From NCBI GenBank assembly GCA_040768585.1, contig JAXGMQ010000001.1, positions 186,001 through 250,000 on the forward strand: a DNA stretch of 64,000 bases. Reading direction: 5' to 3'. Source of the DNA: JAXGMQ01 sp040768585. Its GTDB lineage: Bacteria; Caldisericota; Caldisericia; JAAYUI01. Shown in pieces: positions 34,007-41,283 of this stretch (positions are counted from its first letter, which is position 1; each line of letters starts with the position of its first letter). The position numbers were made by a program, and so were the translations under genes. The notes beneath the pieces are model-generated. The model saw only the letters and a program-made list of their open reading frames with translations. It was not told the DNA's origin and did not search any database.

Positions 34007-34190
34007 TTTTGAAGAAAGACACCAAGAAATACATAAAACCTACAATTATCACAATCCACGAAACCCAGGGTGTGATATGTCTTGGCATCGAAATGCCTAT
34101 CGGATGACCAAACTCATCCTTGATGGAAATCATCAACACACCGCCTGCCATCATCAACACAGCCAATATGCGAGAAAACCATCTAAGCAT
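33999..34190 (-). CDS. Small two-helix membrane protein upstream of the ECF sigma gene
   Basis: 63 aa with two hydrophobic helices (RILAVLMMAGGVLMISI and PWVSWIVIIVGFMYFLVSFF) separated by a short polar loop. GGAGG lies 9 nt before ATG 34190; a TTG at 34199 is also in frame. Its stop overlaps the start of the sigma gene by 8 nt, so the two are coupled. No family is recognised. Confidence 0.6.
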   Translation of the reverse strand: MLRWFSRILAVLMMAGGVLMISIKDEFGHPIGISMPRHITPWVSWIVIIVGFMYFLVSFFKNE

Positions 34191-34210
34191 CAGTATCAAC
34201 CTCCAATTGT

Positions 34211-35791
34211 TTACAAATCAAACTCTCGAATCAGAATCTTGTGAGCCTCAAGCTCTCCATCAAACTTGAACTCCGACCCTGAGACCGTGAATTTTTGTTT
34301 TTTCCCAATCGCATTTGAGACCATTAAAAGCCTTTTGCCATTAAAGTCAAACGCAGCATAAAGGATGTCGGGGTTTCCATCAGAATCCGAGTCCGTTGTG
34401 ACGCTGCACGACAGACCGGTAACGGGGACTCCCCTTGTAAAGTAATCCTGATATTTTTTGATATTAGCAAAGTGGGTTTTTGAGTCCTCGATTAAGTAGT
34501 CGGGAGCAACGTAATAAGCCCAGTAGCAGATTCCCCTTGCCCCCATAATGATGGGAGTCCAGGTCATCCAGTTGAATTGGTGAGAATTTGGCTTCGTCCA
34601 ATGTGGATATGCCGAGATGTCACCAAACGCTTGTGGGATAAATATTAACGGCTTGTTCTGTCTTTTGGCGACCTTGCCAGCCTCTGAAACCCACTTAACC
34701 ATCCAGTCAAGCACCTGCCTGTTTGTCTCGACTGGATAACAATCTATGAAAATCTGGTCACACGACTCTGAATAGGCGTCAACAACCTTCCAGTCCTGAA
34801 ATACGGGGGCGAGGATGTGGTTTGGATCAGGGTCGGCGGCCCTTACGACGTCATATATCTCCTTCAAGCGTTCTGGCGTGATGTTGCGAAGCTCCGGTTC
34901 ATCACACAGATACCAACCGTAGAGAGCGGGGTGTTGCCAAAACTCTGCCACCCTTTCCTCAAATCTCTGTTTGCCCGTGCGTCTTGTTATCAAGTCCCAG
35001 TACACCTGGGAACCATAATTGACGAAATTGATGCCATGAACGACTGTTCTATCCAGCCCAATAATGTCTACATCAAATGAAATCTTGACCCACTGGTCAC
35101 GCTCTTTTGGGATGTCACCCGCTCTGACAGCGGGAAGATTCTCACCGTTCTCCTGCCTGTGACAGAGGTTGTCACCCCAATAGACCCTGTATTTCCAGCT
35201 GAATCCACCTGACAGCTTTGCAGCCCAAAACTCCATCATAAGCTCTGAAACGTTGGAATCGGAGGGGATGTAAACCCAGACCTCAATAACATCATGGGGT
35301 TGAACATTCAGGACAGGATAACCACCCTCGGCAAATCTGAAACCATGTTCATTCTTGCCATTTGTTGCAGGTCCGTGATGCGAGGCTCTTTTTGAATAGG
35401 CGTGCTCAAATGTCCACATCCAGTTGCCAACAGGGTGTGAAGGTTGTGGCATGTCGTCATCAAACCACTTCCAGTCAGATGTAACATCGAGCAACACCTT
35501 TATTCCAAGCTTTTCCGCCTCGTCGAGGAACGGCTTTATCTTGTCATCTTCTCTGCCTGAGAGGACATACGTGATTGCGAAATTCCCGCCCAAGTCGGCT
35601 ATCTTGTGAAGTTCATCCGGATCAAGAGAGGAATACCACCCCAAAGGAAAAAAGGGCTCCTTTTCTCCTGAATCATGAACAATCACCGGATAAGGTTCAG
35701 GATCTGGCAAATCCACCAGTTGTTTGCTGACAGTCATACAACCAAGACTCACAAAACAACAGACAACAAGGGCTATAGGTAATCTTTTCAT
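34211..35791 (-). CDS. Lipoprotein with glycosidase-like TIM-barrel
   Basis: 526 aa, lipobox VSLGC. The protein has a (beta/alpha)8-like layout: FPLGWYSSLDPDEL, LGIKVLLDVTSDWKW, ALYGWYLCDEPEL, FIDCYPVE, KPLIFIPQAFG and GARGICYWAYY. WYLCDEPE, with a Glu on the strand, is a frequent catalytic acid/base position in clan-A glycosidase-like proteins. A jelly-roll-like insert sits at about 130-250. Substrate unknown. ATG 35791 gives the lipoprotein signal; 35836 lies inside the promoter. No Shine-Dalgarno sequence precedes the start. It is followed 20 nt later by the small membrane protein and sigma gene. Confidence 0.7.
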   Translation of the reverse strand: MKRLPIALVVCCFVSLGCMTVSKQLVDLPDPEPYPVIVHDSGEKEPFFPLGWYSSLDPDELHKIADLGGNFAITYVLSGREDDKIKPFLDEAEKLGIKVLLDVTSDWKWFDDDMPQPSHPVGNWMWTFEHAYSKRASHHGPATNGKNEHGFRFAEGGYPVLNVQPHDVIEVWVYIPSDSNVSELMMEFWAAKLSGGFSWKYRVYWGDNLCHRQENGENLPAVRAGDIPKERDQWVKISFDVDIIGLDRTVVHGINFVNYGSQVYWDLITRRTGKQRFEERVAEFWQHPALYGWYLCDEPELRNITPERLKEIYDVVRAADPDPNHILAPVFQDWKVVDAYSESCDQIFIDCYPVETNRQVLDWMVKWVSEAGKVAKRQNKPLIFIPQAFGDISAYPHWTKPNSHQFNWMTWTPIIMGARGICYWAYYVAPDYLIEDSKTHFANIKKYQDYFTRGVPVTGLSCSVTTDSDSDGNPDILYAAFDFNGKRLLMVSNAIGKKQKFTVSGSEFKFDGELEAHKILIREFDL

Positions 35792-35808
35792 AAGACACAC
35801 AAACAATG

Positions 35809-35836
35809 AATATATCAGAATAAGACGTGTGTGCAA
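35809..35836 (-). promoter_or_regulatory. Sigma-70 promoter of the glycosidase-like lipoprotein/sigma/fabD operon
   Basis: Minus strand TTGCAC (35831-35836), 16-nt spacer, TATATT (35809-35814). It may drive the whole unit through fabD. Confidence 0.55.
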
Positions 35837-35861
35837 GGAATCGAAACAAAATTCGATTTTT

Positions 35862-35890
35862 TGTAACCTTGTAGGCTTGGAAATGTCTAA
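35862..35890 (+). promoter_or_regulatory. Putative ECF-sigma promoter
   Basis: TGTAAC (35862-35867) and GTCTAA (35885-35890) with a 17-nt spacer. No sigma-70 consensus pair is visible at this place. TGTAAC/GTC hexamers of this kind are typical of ECF promoters, and the same pair with the same spacing precedes the related gene at 37446 once the IS is removed. Confidence 0.55.
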
Positions 35891-35899
35891 GATTTAGCA

Positions 35900-35911
35900 G
35901 GGGGAAACCCC
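35900..35911 (+). promoter_or_regulatory. Leader hairpin with GAAA tetraloop
   Basis: GGGG-GAAA-CCCC in the 5' leader, 12 nt before the ribosome-binding site. The paralogous leader at 37408 has CAGG-GAAA-CCTG, so the stem is kept while its bases change. Confidence 0.5.
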
Positions 35912-35934
35912 AAGAAAACAACTGGAGGTAATTT

Positions 35935-36435
35935 ATGTTTAAGAACAAGATGAATGCGTATGGATTTATGCTGATAGTGCTTTTATGGGTCATTTTTATC
36001 ATTCTCAATTTCTTCCCGATCCCGAATATCGAGAGAATCGTTCAGGTATTATTCGCTGTTGTAGCACTGTGCTTCTATCTAATCGCTAAAGATGGAGATA
36101 AGACATTTGCACTTGTTGGTCTGATTCTCGGTCTTGGGGCTGCTGTTCCAATTGAGTTATTTGGTACAAATGTGCTTGTAATAGCATTCCTTGCATATGG
36201 ACTAAGCTTCATGATGCACAAGAGTAAAGTAGTGAACATCATGGGTTGGCTCTGTATTCTTGTGTTTATTATGAAGGCATTATTTGGTCTTTGGAATGTT
36301 GCAACACTTGAAAGTGTTTTTGTAGGTATTGCAATGATTCTGGTTGGACTGATATTTGTTTACTACCTCGCAACTCAAGCTGGGATAGACCTCCCTGGTG
36401 GATTTGACGAGAAGGTCAGAGAAACCATCGGCTGA
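35935..36435 (+). CDS. Integral membrane protein, unknown function
   Basis: 166 aa with five hydrophobic helices and a short soluble tail (GIDLPGGFDEKVRETIG). GGAGG lies 7 nt before ATG 35935. No family is recognised. It shares promoter and leader layout with the gene at 37446, so the two are probably co-regulated, perhaps by the ECF sigma factor encoded nearby. A strong terminator follows. Confidence 0.75.
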   Translation: MFKNKMNAYGFMLIVLLWVIFIILNFFPIPNIERIVQVLFAVVALCFYLIAKDGDKTFALVGLILGLGAAVPIELFGTNVLVIAFLAYGLSFMMHKSKVVNIMGWLCILVFIMKALFGLWNVATLESVFVGIAMILVGLIFVYYLATQAGIDLPGGFDEKVRETIG

Positions 36436-36469
36436 TAAATAAAGCGCATATTTGTTTATTCTCAATCCT

Positions 36470-36500
36470 CCCCCTGGGAAATATTTTCCCAGGGGGTTTT
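36470..36500 (+). terminator. Intrinsic terminator
   Basis: CCCCCTGGGAAA (36470-36481) pairs with TTTCCCAGGGGG (36485-36496), then TTTT. Confidence 0.92.
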
Positions 36501-36634
36501 CAATTTTATGGGCATTTTTTATGTCCAATTCCTTGAATGTAACTCAACCCAACTGAAACCTAAAAGTACCAAGTCACACACTATGTAGATATATACGGCG
36601 TTTCTTTGATGTTTGAGATGACTTGTAACCATAT

Positions 36635-36642
36635 TTGGTCAA
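36635..36642 (+). repeat. Target-site duplication, left copy
   Basis: TTGGTCAA, directly before the IS; the identical right copy is at 37383-37390. Confidence 0.93.
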
Positions 36643-37382
36643 GGGTCTAGACTAGATAAATGGTTTCTCTCTAAACTCTCTCAGTAGAATAGCATACATA
36701 TCCTGTCTTCTCAAATTGAATCTGTACTCAGTCTCCTTCAAGTGCAAATAAAACGTAGAAGAACTCACTCCTTGGAACTTCTGAAGCCTTCTTTTGGCAT
36801 AACTCCAAAATGATTCAATGCCATTAATGTGGCTAGCTCCTCTGGCAAACTCATCTTTTCCATGAATGACTCTGTGATGCTTGCTGTAACCAATGTCAAC
36901 CAGTCCATCATAAGCATGCCATCCGTCTGTGTTTATGACAGACTGTATGTCAACCTTGCCTGCTATTATCTTTTGCAGTGTCCTTCTGGTGCAGTCTGGG
37001 ATTATCTCTGTATAGACCTTTCCATCCTCTCTTTTGAGGATACCAAACACCTTGGTCTTTCCTCCTGCTCCTCTACCTCTTTTGCCTTTGACCCTTTTTG
37101 CTCCAAAATAGCTTTCATCAGCCTCTACAATCCCTTTGAAAGGTGACGTGTCCTCACAAAGTCTGGCTATTCTTACTCTGAACATGTTGAAATGCCTGTT
37201 TGCTGTGTTTCTGTTTACATTGCACAGTTCTGCTGTTTTTGTTGCGTCCAAATCCATTGAAAAACACTTCACTATTTTCCTGAAAATGTACTCACTAATT
37301 CGTGAATGCTTTGCATACTTGTTTGTTCTTCTGATAGCCTGACTCCTTTACACTTTGAAGTGTAGTTAGGTAGTCAAGACCC
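36643..37382 (-). mobile_element. IS1595-family insertion sequence, 740 bp
   Basis: Bounded by perfect 8-bp direct repeats (TTGGTCAA), the duplication size of IS1595-family elements. Terminal inverted repeats are GGGTCTAGACTA (36643-36654) and, reversed, GGGTCTTGACTA (37371-37382), 11 of 12 matching. It holds one transposase gene on the minus strand. The intact ends and duplication suggest a recent insertion. Confidence 0.95.
36652..37335 (-). CDS. IS1595-family (ISXO2-like) transposase
   Basis: 227 aa if begun at ATC 37333-37335. DDE-type residues are visible in IVEADESYFGAK, VINTDGWHAYDGL and GASHINGIESFWSYAKRRL, all typical of the ISXO2-like catalytic domain. The first ATG or GTG in frame (GTG 37270-37272) would cut off about 21 residues, which read as a coherent helical N-terminus (YAKHSRISEYIFRKIV). 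AAAGGAG lies 7 nt before the ATC codon and a stop codon lies just before that, so a rare ATC start is likely. Such a start may keep transposase levels low. Confidence 0.88.
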   Translation of the reverse strand: MRRTNKYAKHSRISEYIFRKIVKCFSMDLDATKTAELCNVNRNTANRHFNMFRVRIARLCEDTSPFKGIVEADESYFGAKRVKGKRGRGAGGKTKVFGILKREDGKVYTEIIPDCTRRTLQKIIAGKVDIQSVINTDGWHAYDGLVDIGYSKHHRVIHGKDEFARGASHINGIESFWSYAKRRLQKFQGVSSSTFYLHLKETEYRFNLRRQDMYAILLREFREKPFI

Positions 37383-37390
37383 TTGGTCAA
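37383..37390 (+). repeat. Target-site duplication, right copy
   Basis: TTGGTCAA, identical to 36635-36642. Confidence 0.93.
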
Positions 37391-37407
37391 ATATGTCTAA
37401 TCATGTG

Positions 37408-37419
37408 CAGGGAAACCTG
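37408..37419 (+). promoter_or_regulatory. Leader hairpin with GAAA tetraloop, second copy
   Basis: CAGG-GAAA-CCTG in the leader of the 37446 gene; compare 35900-35911. Confidence 0.5.
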
Positions 37420-37445
37420 TAGAAAATACTAGGAGGTTTTATAAG

Positions 37446-37832
37446 ATGGAATTTGACATGAAGCATGTGGTTAACGCGTTGATTATTGGTATTCTTTACA
37501 TTCTCCTCTCATGGGTCCTCGGCCTTCTTGGCGTGGTTGGATACACAATTTGGGGAATCATCATGACAGCCCTTCTTTTTGGTGGCATGGCATATGCCTT
37601 AAAGGATGTCAAGGGTCTCATGAATGGTATCGTCGTTGGAATCATCTACGCTGCCATCTTCCTTGTACTCGCAATCGTTATTAAACTCGTTCCATTCATC
37701 GCTGGCAACGCAGCATTCTACCCAACAACACTTGGTTGGGCCGAGATGTTCAGCTGGCCAGGAATCTGGGTTACAACCCTTGGTCTCCTCCTCTTCACAG
37801 GCGTTCTTGGTTGGGTCAACGAGCAGAAGTAA
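37446..37832 (+). CDS. Integral membrane protein, unknown function
   Basis: 128 aa, four hydrophobic helices (for example ALIIGILYILLSWVLGLLGV and GIWVTTLGLLLFTGVLGWV). AGGAGG lies about 10 nt before ATG 37446. No family is recognised. The IS lies between its -35 and -10, 63 bp upstream of the coding region, so expression is probably altered. A clear terminator follows. Confidence 0.75.
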   Translation: MEFDMKHVVNALIIGILYILLSWVLGLLGVVGYTIWGIIMTALLFGGMAYALKDVKGLMNGIVVGIIYAAIFLVLAIVIKLVPFIAGNAAFYPTTLGWAEMFSWPGIWVTTLGLLLFTGVLGWVNEQK

Positions 37833-37860
37833 TCTAGAAAAACGAACTAAGCTACTTATC

Positions 37861-37891
37861 AAAAGGCTCCCTTTGCCGGGAGCCTTTTTTA
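37861..37891 (+). terminator. Intrinsic terminator
   Basis: AAAAGGCTCCC pairs with GGGAGCCTTTTT around a short loop; T-run follows. Confidence 0.92.
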
Positions 37892-38030
37892 TTTTTATCA
37901 ATGTGTGATTTCACTCTCTCGAATCCTAAATTATCTAGCTATACCATTGTGGAGTTCTTATAATTCAATAAAACGGCGTGAAGGTATATGTAAGTCTGTG
38001 CAGTGGTCAGTAAAAGGATGCCTTCTTTAT

Positions 38031-38059
38031 TTGCGTTTCCTAGTATTCTCGAATAAAAT
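38031..38059 (+). promoter_or_regulatory. Promoter of the 69-aa membrane protein, leaderless
   Basis: TTGCGT (38031-38036), 17-nt spacer, TAAAAT (38054-38059). The ATG is 6 nt after the -10 box, so the message should start at the start codon. Confidence 0.6.
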
Positions 38060-38065
38060 TTGACT

Positions 38066-38275
38066 ATGGAATTTGGACTTTACCACTACATCACAATGGG
38101 TTTCGCTCTTCTGATTGTCATATACTTTGCAATCAGGTTCTATCGCAGAAATCCAAAGGATGACATTGACAATATCAAAAACCTCGAGCAGCTTCAAAAA
38201 GCCGAGGAGGAGGGCATAATCTCGAAGGAGGATGCGAAGGTTATCAGAGACGCAATCGAAGGAAAAACTGACTAA
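38066..38275 (+). CDS. Small single-helix membrane protein, SHOCT-like tail
   Basis: 69 aa. One hydrophobic helix (MGFALLIVIYFAIRFY) then a charged tail ending LQKAEEEGIISKEDAKVIRD. This resembles the short C-terminal SHOCT-type oligomerisation motif (LxxLxxxGxIxxEEF). No Shine-Dalgarno sequence; a -10 box directly before ATG 38066 indicates a leaderless message. Confidence 0.6.
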   Translation: MEFGLYHYITMGFALLIVIYFAIRFYRRNPKDDIDNIKNLEQLQKAEEEGIISKEDAKVIRDAIEGKTD

Positions 38276-38310
38276 ACGCCTATCGACTCAAGCTTGATTC
38301 TGTAGTTTGC

Positions 38311-38901
38311 CTATTCCTCAATGTAGGTTTCGAGCACGTGGCTCTTTCTGGATTCTCTGTTCTTTTTTACCGACGCAAATATAGAGCTGGCAAAAAGAAG
38401 GATCGTTACAAGCCCAAGAGCGGCAGCGGTGATTATTTTCCAGATTGGCACCAGGACAACCCTTTCACCCGCACCAGAGTTGTCGAGGACAGAAATTGAG
38501 ATGGCACGCATATCAAGCTCTCCATCGGCTTCCGGGTCGGCTCTGTAGACGATTCCCTCAATCTCTAGCGTATCTCCAGTTGTATTGTGGTCACCCCAAT
38601 ACTCGATGACATCTGCCATCTCAAGCCTGGCCCATACGCCAATCGATATGTAGTTTTCATTGTCATAGACATTTATCCAGCAGAAATCACCCCGCTCGAT
38701 GCACTCTCCGATTGCCTCCCCATGGAGAACAACGGTGTGTCCATCAAGGATATCAGCATATGAGATAACCTCTCCAGAGGTCAGGTACTCTTTGTCCAAC
38801 AATTCCTCAAGCATATCCGAAGCAAAAACTGGCGCAAAAAAAGCCAAACTCACCAATAGAAAAACAGATAAGGAAATTAAGAACTTCGATGCTCTTGTCA
38901 T
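38311..38901 (-). CDS. Secreted, membrane-anchored OB-fold-like protein
   Basis: 196 aa. Signal peptide (1-28), a beta-rich domain (about 40-150) with alternating strands (TVVLHGEAIGECIERGDFCW, then GDTLEIEGIVYRADPEADGE) that resembles an OB-fold, a C-terminal transmembrane helix (IITAAALGLVTILLFASSIF) and a short basic tail. ATG overlaps the trkH stop (ATGA), so it is the last gene of the potassium-uptake operon. The function is unknown. Confidence 0.65.
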   Translation of the reverse strand: MTRASKFLISLSVFLLVSLAFFAPVFASDMLEELLDKEYLTSGEVISYADILDGHTVVLHGEAIGECIERGDFCWINVYDNENYISIGVWARLEMADVIEYWGDHNTTGDTLEIEGIVYRADPEADGELDMRAISISVLDNSGAGERVVLVPIWKIITAAALGLVTILLFASSIFASVKKNRESRKSHVLETYIEE

Positions 38902-40418
38902 GATTGAGCCTTCCTCGGTCGCTTAAAGAGAAGTATCCCAACAGCACCAAAGAACACAAAAACAGCCATGAATTCTAATCTTCCTACCCACATAAGGATG
39001 ATGTATGTTACCTTCATAACCGTTGGCATCGAATGAGCTGTGATGCCGTTTGAGAGTCCGACATTGGCTCCTGCAGAAATTGCCTCAAAGGCAGATCTCT
39101 CTATGGACAGGTTGAAGAACAAACCAACGATTGTGCCAAACGCAAAGAGAAAAAAGAATGCGAGCACCACAAGCGCAGCCTGCTTAACCAAGTCACCGCT
39201 TAAAGCCATGTCCTTTATGTGATGGTACTTCGTAGAGACAAAGGCTGACTCTGGCGCAATCACCTTTTTTATCTCATACATGATTCCTTTGAAGATAAGT
39301 CCCATTCTCATGTTCTTAAGACCACCGGCGGTTGACGCCATCGAACCACCAATAATCATCGCAATGAAAACACCCGACATTGCCATCTGTGCCCACGAAT
39401 GATTGAACTGAGCGGCATAGACCGTCATCTGCCCGGTTCCAGTGTGTGCAGAGAGCATGACAAACAATCCGCGTCTTATCACAGCACCTAAACCCGTAAA
39501 CACACCAGCGCTTGCCAATCCCCACGCAACGAGAACCATGCAGATTGTCAAAGTGACAGAAAATGATTTTATCTCGATGTTGTTTTTGAATTCAGAGAAT
39601 TTCCCACGCCAGATGTTGTAATGAAGCACAAAGTTGAATGAACCAAGTATCATGAAAATCTCGTTGCCTAACTCAAAGGCGAAAGAGTGATAGAAAATAG
39701 CATTTTGGGACATTGGAGCAAATCCACCTGTGCTCCACGCCGACATGAACATCCACATCCCATGCAAAAAAGCTCTGACTGGAGAGAAACCATCAAAGAA
39801 TGCAATCAACGACAGCACGAGAGTTCCAAGAATGAGAGTGGTAAGGGATATCCTCCAGATAATGCTGGATGTGTGTTTGACCGATGGCACGAGAGATTCA
39901 TCCTTACCTTCTCCCGCCATTATCTTGAACGCCCCACCAGATGCTTGAATCAGAAATGTGAGCGCTAGCACCACAATCCCCTGACCACCAACAAACGTTA
40001 TGAGGTGTCGCCACATGTTGAGACCATTACTGATGTGGTCGAGGTCTTTGATGATGGTAAGACCAGTCGTTGTAAAACCTGACATCACATCAAAATAGGC
40101 ATCAAGATATGACCCAAAGTGACCGGAGAGGTAATGTGGAACGGCTCCCAAAGCACAGGCAAGAAGCCAAGAGATGGCAGTAATAAGCATTGCATGGAAC
40201 AGTGTCGGGGACTTTGTCGTCGGGAAGGCTCTCGTAATAAGTATCCCAAAAATGAAACACACACTCGCGCCAATCACAAAATCAAGGGCTGTTCCAAATT
40301 CGGAGAAGCAAAGGCTTGTGACAAGCGGAACAAGCATGATAAAACCAACGCCCATGACGATTTTGCCGACATAGAACATCACAATCTTAAAGTCGATGCT
40401 TGTAATCTTTCTAATCAT
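38898..40418 (-). CDS. trkH: Trk-type potassium channel subunit TrkH
   Basis: 506 aa. K+ uptake subunit with repeated M1-P-M2 units. Selectivity-loop sequences are visible in MSGFTTTGLTIIKDLD, MFMSAWSTGGFAPMSQNA, MLSAHTGTGQMT and ISAGANVGLSNGIT. The start overlaps the upstream small gene by 4 nt. It works with the cytosolic RCK proteins encoded upstream. Confidence 0.93.
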   Translation of the reverse strand: MIRKITSIDFKIVMFYVGKIVMGVGFIMLVPLVTSLCFSEFGTALDFVIGASVCFIFGILITRAFPTTKSPTLFHAMLITAISWLLACALGAVPHYLSGHFGSYLDAYFDVMSGFTTTGLTIIKDLDHISNGLNMWRHLITFVGGQGIVVLALTFLIQASGGAFKIMAGEGKDESLVPSVKHTSSIIWRISLTTLILGTLVLSLIAFFDGFSPVRAFLHGMWMFMSAWSTGGFAPMSQNAIFYHSFAFELGNEIFMILGSFNFVLHYNIWRGKFSEFKNNIEIKSFSVTLTICMVLVAWGLASAGVFTGLGAVIRRGLFVMLSAHTGTGQMTVYAAQFNHSWAQMAMSGVFIAMIIGGSMASTAGGLKNMRMGLIFKGIMYEIKKVIAPESAFVSTKYHHIKDMALSGDLVKQAALVVLAFFFLFAFGTIVGLFFNLSIERSAFEAISAGANVGLSNGITAHSMPTVMKVTYIILMWVGRLEFMAVFVFFGAVGILLFKRPRKAQS

Positions 40419-40630
40419 CTAAGCACCAACCATATGACCGTAGTTATGGCGATGAGAAAAAGAATCATGCCAACAGCCCACATCAGCTCCACTGCCAGAC
40501 CAAGCCATGATTCTCTCAGTGGTCTTTTGTCTGGTGTTTCATCACTTGTCGCCCAATTAATGGTTATCTGTCTTTTGACAACCCTTGCAGCTACCTTCTT
40601 TGGGTTCAATTTATCCTGATCGTTCAGCAT
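40415..40630 (-). CDS. Small single-helix protein between trkA and trkH
   Basis: 71 aa. A basic N-terminal half (NPKKVAARVVKRQITINW), then a Trp-rich linker and one C-terminal helix (MWAVGMILFLIAITTVIWLVL). It overlaps trkA by 7 nt and trkH by 4 nt. Its position suggests an accessory part of the Trk complex. No family is recognised. Confidence 0.6.
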   Translation of the reverse strand: MLNDQDKLNPKKVAARVVKRQITINWATSDETPDKRPLRESWLGLAVELMWAVGMILFLIAITTVIWLVLR

Positions 40631-41283
40631 GTTGTAATGATTTTTCTGAAATCCTCTTCGGCATCCTCGGATAGAACAACGATTATTTGATCATCCTTCT
40701 GCAAAACTGTTGCTCCATAGGGTATGAAGACATCGTCTCCACGGAGGATGGACACAACAAGGATTCCTTTCTCAATCAATCCAAGCTCAATGAGTTTCTT
40801 CCCAATCAAAGCCGGGTTGCAGATTGCAGTCTCCACTATCCTGAGTTTCCCTTTGGCAATTGGAGCGAGACTAATGAGGTCTTGCATACCAAGACCTTCG
40901 TGGATGAGTTTGGACAGAATGAGCGTACTGTCAAATGTGACGTCGACATTCAATGCTTTGAAAAGCTCTGAATTGCTTGGATTGTTGACTCTGGCAACAA
41001 CTTTTGGGACAGAAAACGCTGCTCTTGCCAACTGACATGCAACTAGGTTATCCTCATCTTGACCAGTGACAGCGACCAACACATCAGCGCTCCCACAGTT
41101 CGCATCTTCAAGATACCGTATGTCAGTGCCATCGCCACGGATTACAAGAGCGTTTGTTGTTTCAACTAGTCTTTGGCAGTGGGGTTCTTGAATCTCAATG
41201 ACGGCAACATCATGGTTCTGCTTTTCGAGGAGCCTTGTGAGATTCAGGCCAACCTTGCCTCCACCTATGATTACCACGTACAT
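40624..41283 (-). CDS. trkA: TrkA-type RCK regulator (second copy)
   Basis: 219 aa. RCK_N Rossmann domain with GGGKVGLNLTRLL (about 7-19) and a conserved Asp/Glu after the second strand (VIEIQE), then RCK_C (about 140-219: GKKLIELGLIEKGILVVSI and ATVLQKDDQIIVVLS). Binds NAD(H) or nucleotide and gates TrkH. 1-nt overlap with the upstream trkA copy. Confidence 0.92.
   Translation of the reverse strand: MYVVIIGGGKVGLNLTRLLEKQNHDVAVIEIQEPHCQRLVETTNALVIRGDGTDIRYLEDANCGSADVLVAVTGQDEDNLVACQLARAAFSVPKVVARVNNPSNSELFKALNVDVTFDSTLILSKLIHEGLGMQDLISLAPIAKGKLRIVETAICNPALIGKKLIELGLIEKGILVVSILRGDDVFIPYGATVLQKDDQIIVVLSEDAEEDFRKIITTC

Larger units (their letters stand above)
36624..37400 (+). promoter_or_regulatory. 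ECF-type promoter split by an insertion sequence
   Basis: TGTAAC is at 36624-36629 and GTCTAA at 37395-37400, either side of the IS. Removing the IS and one copy of the 8-bp duplication restores a 17-nt spacer, the same as at 35862-35890. With the IS in place the two halves are 765 nt apart, so this promoter should be dead unless the IS supplies a new one. Confidence 0.6.
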
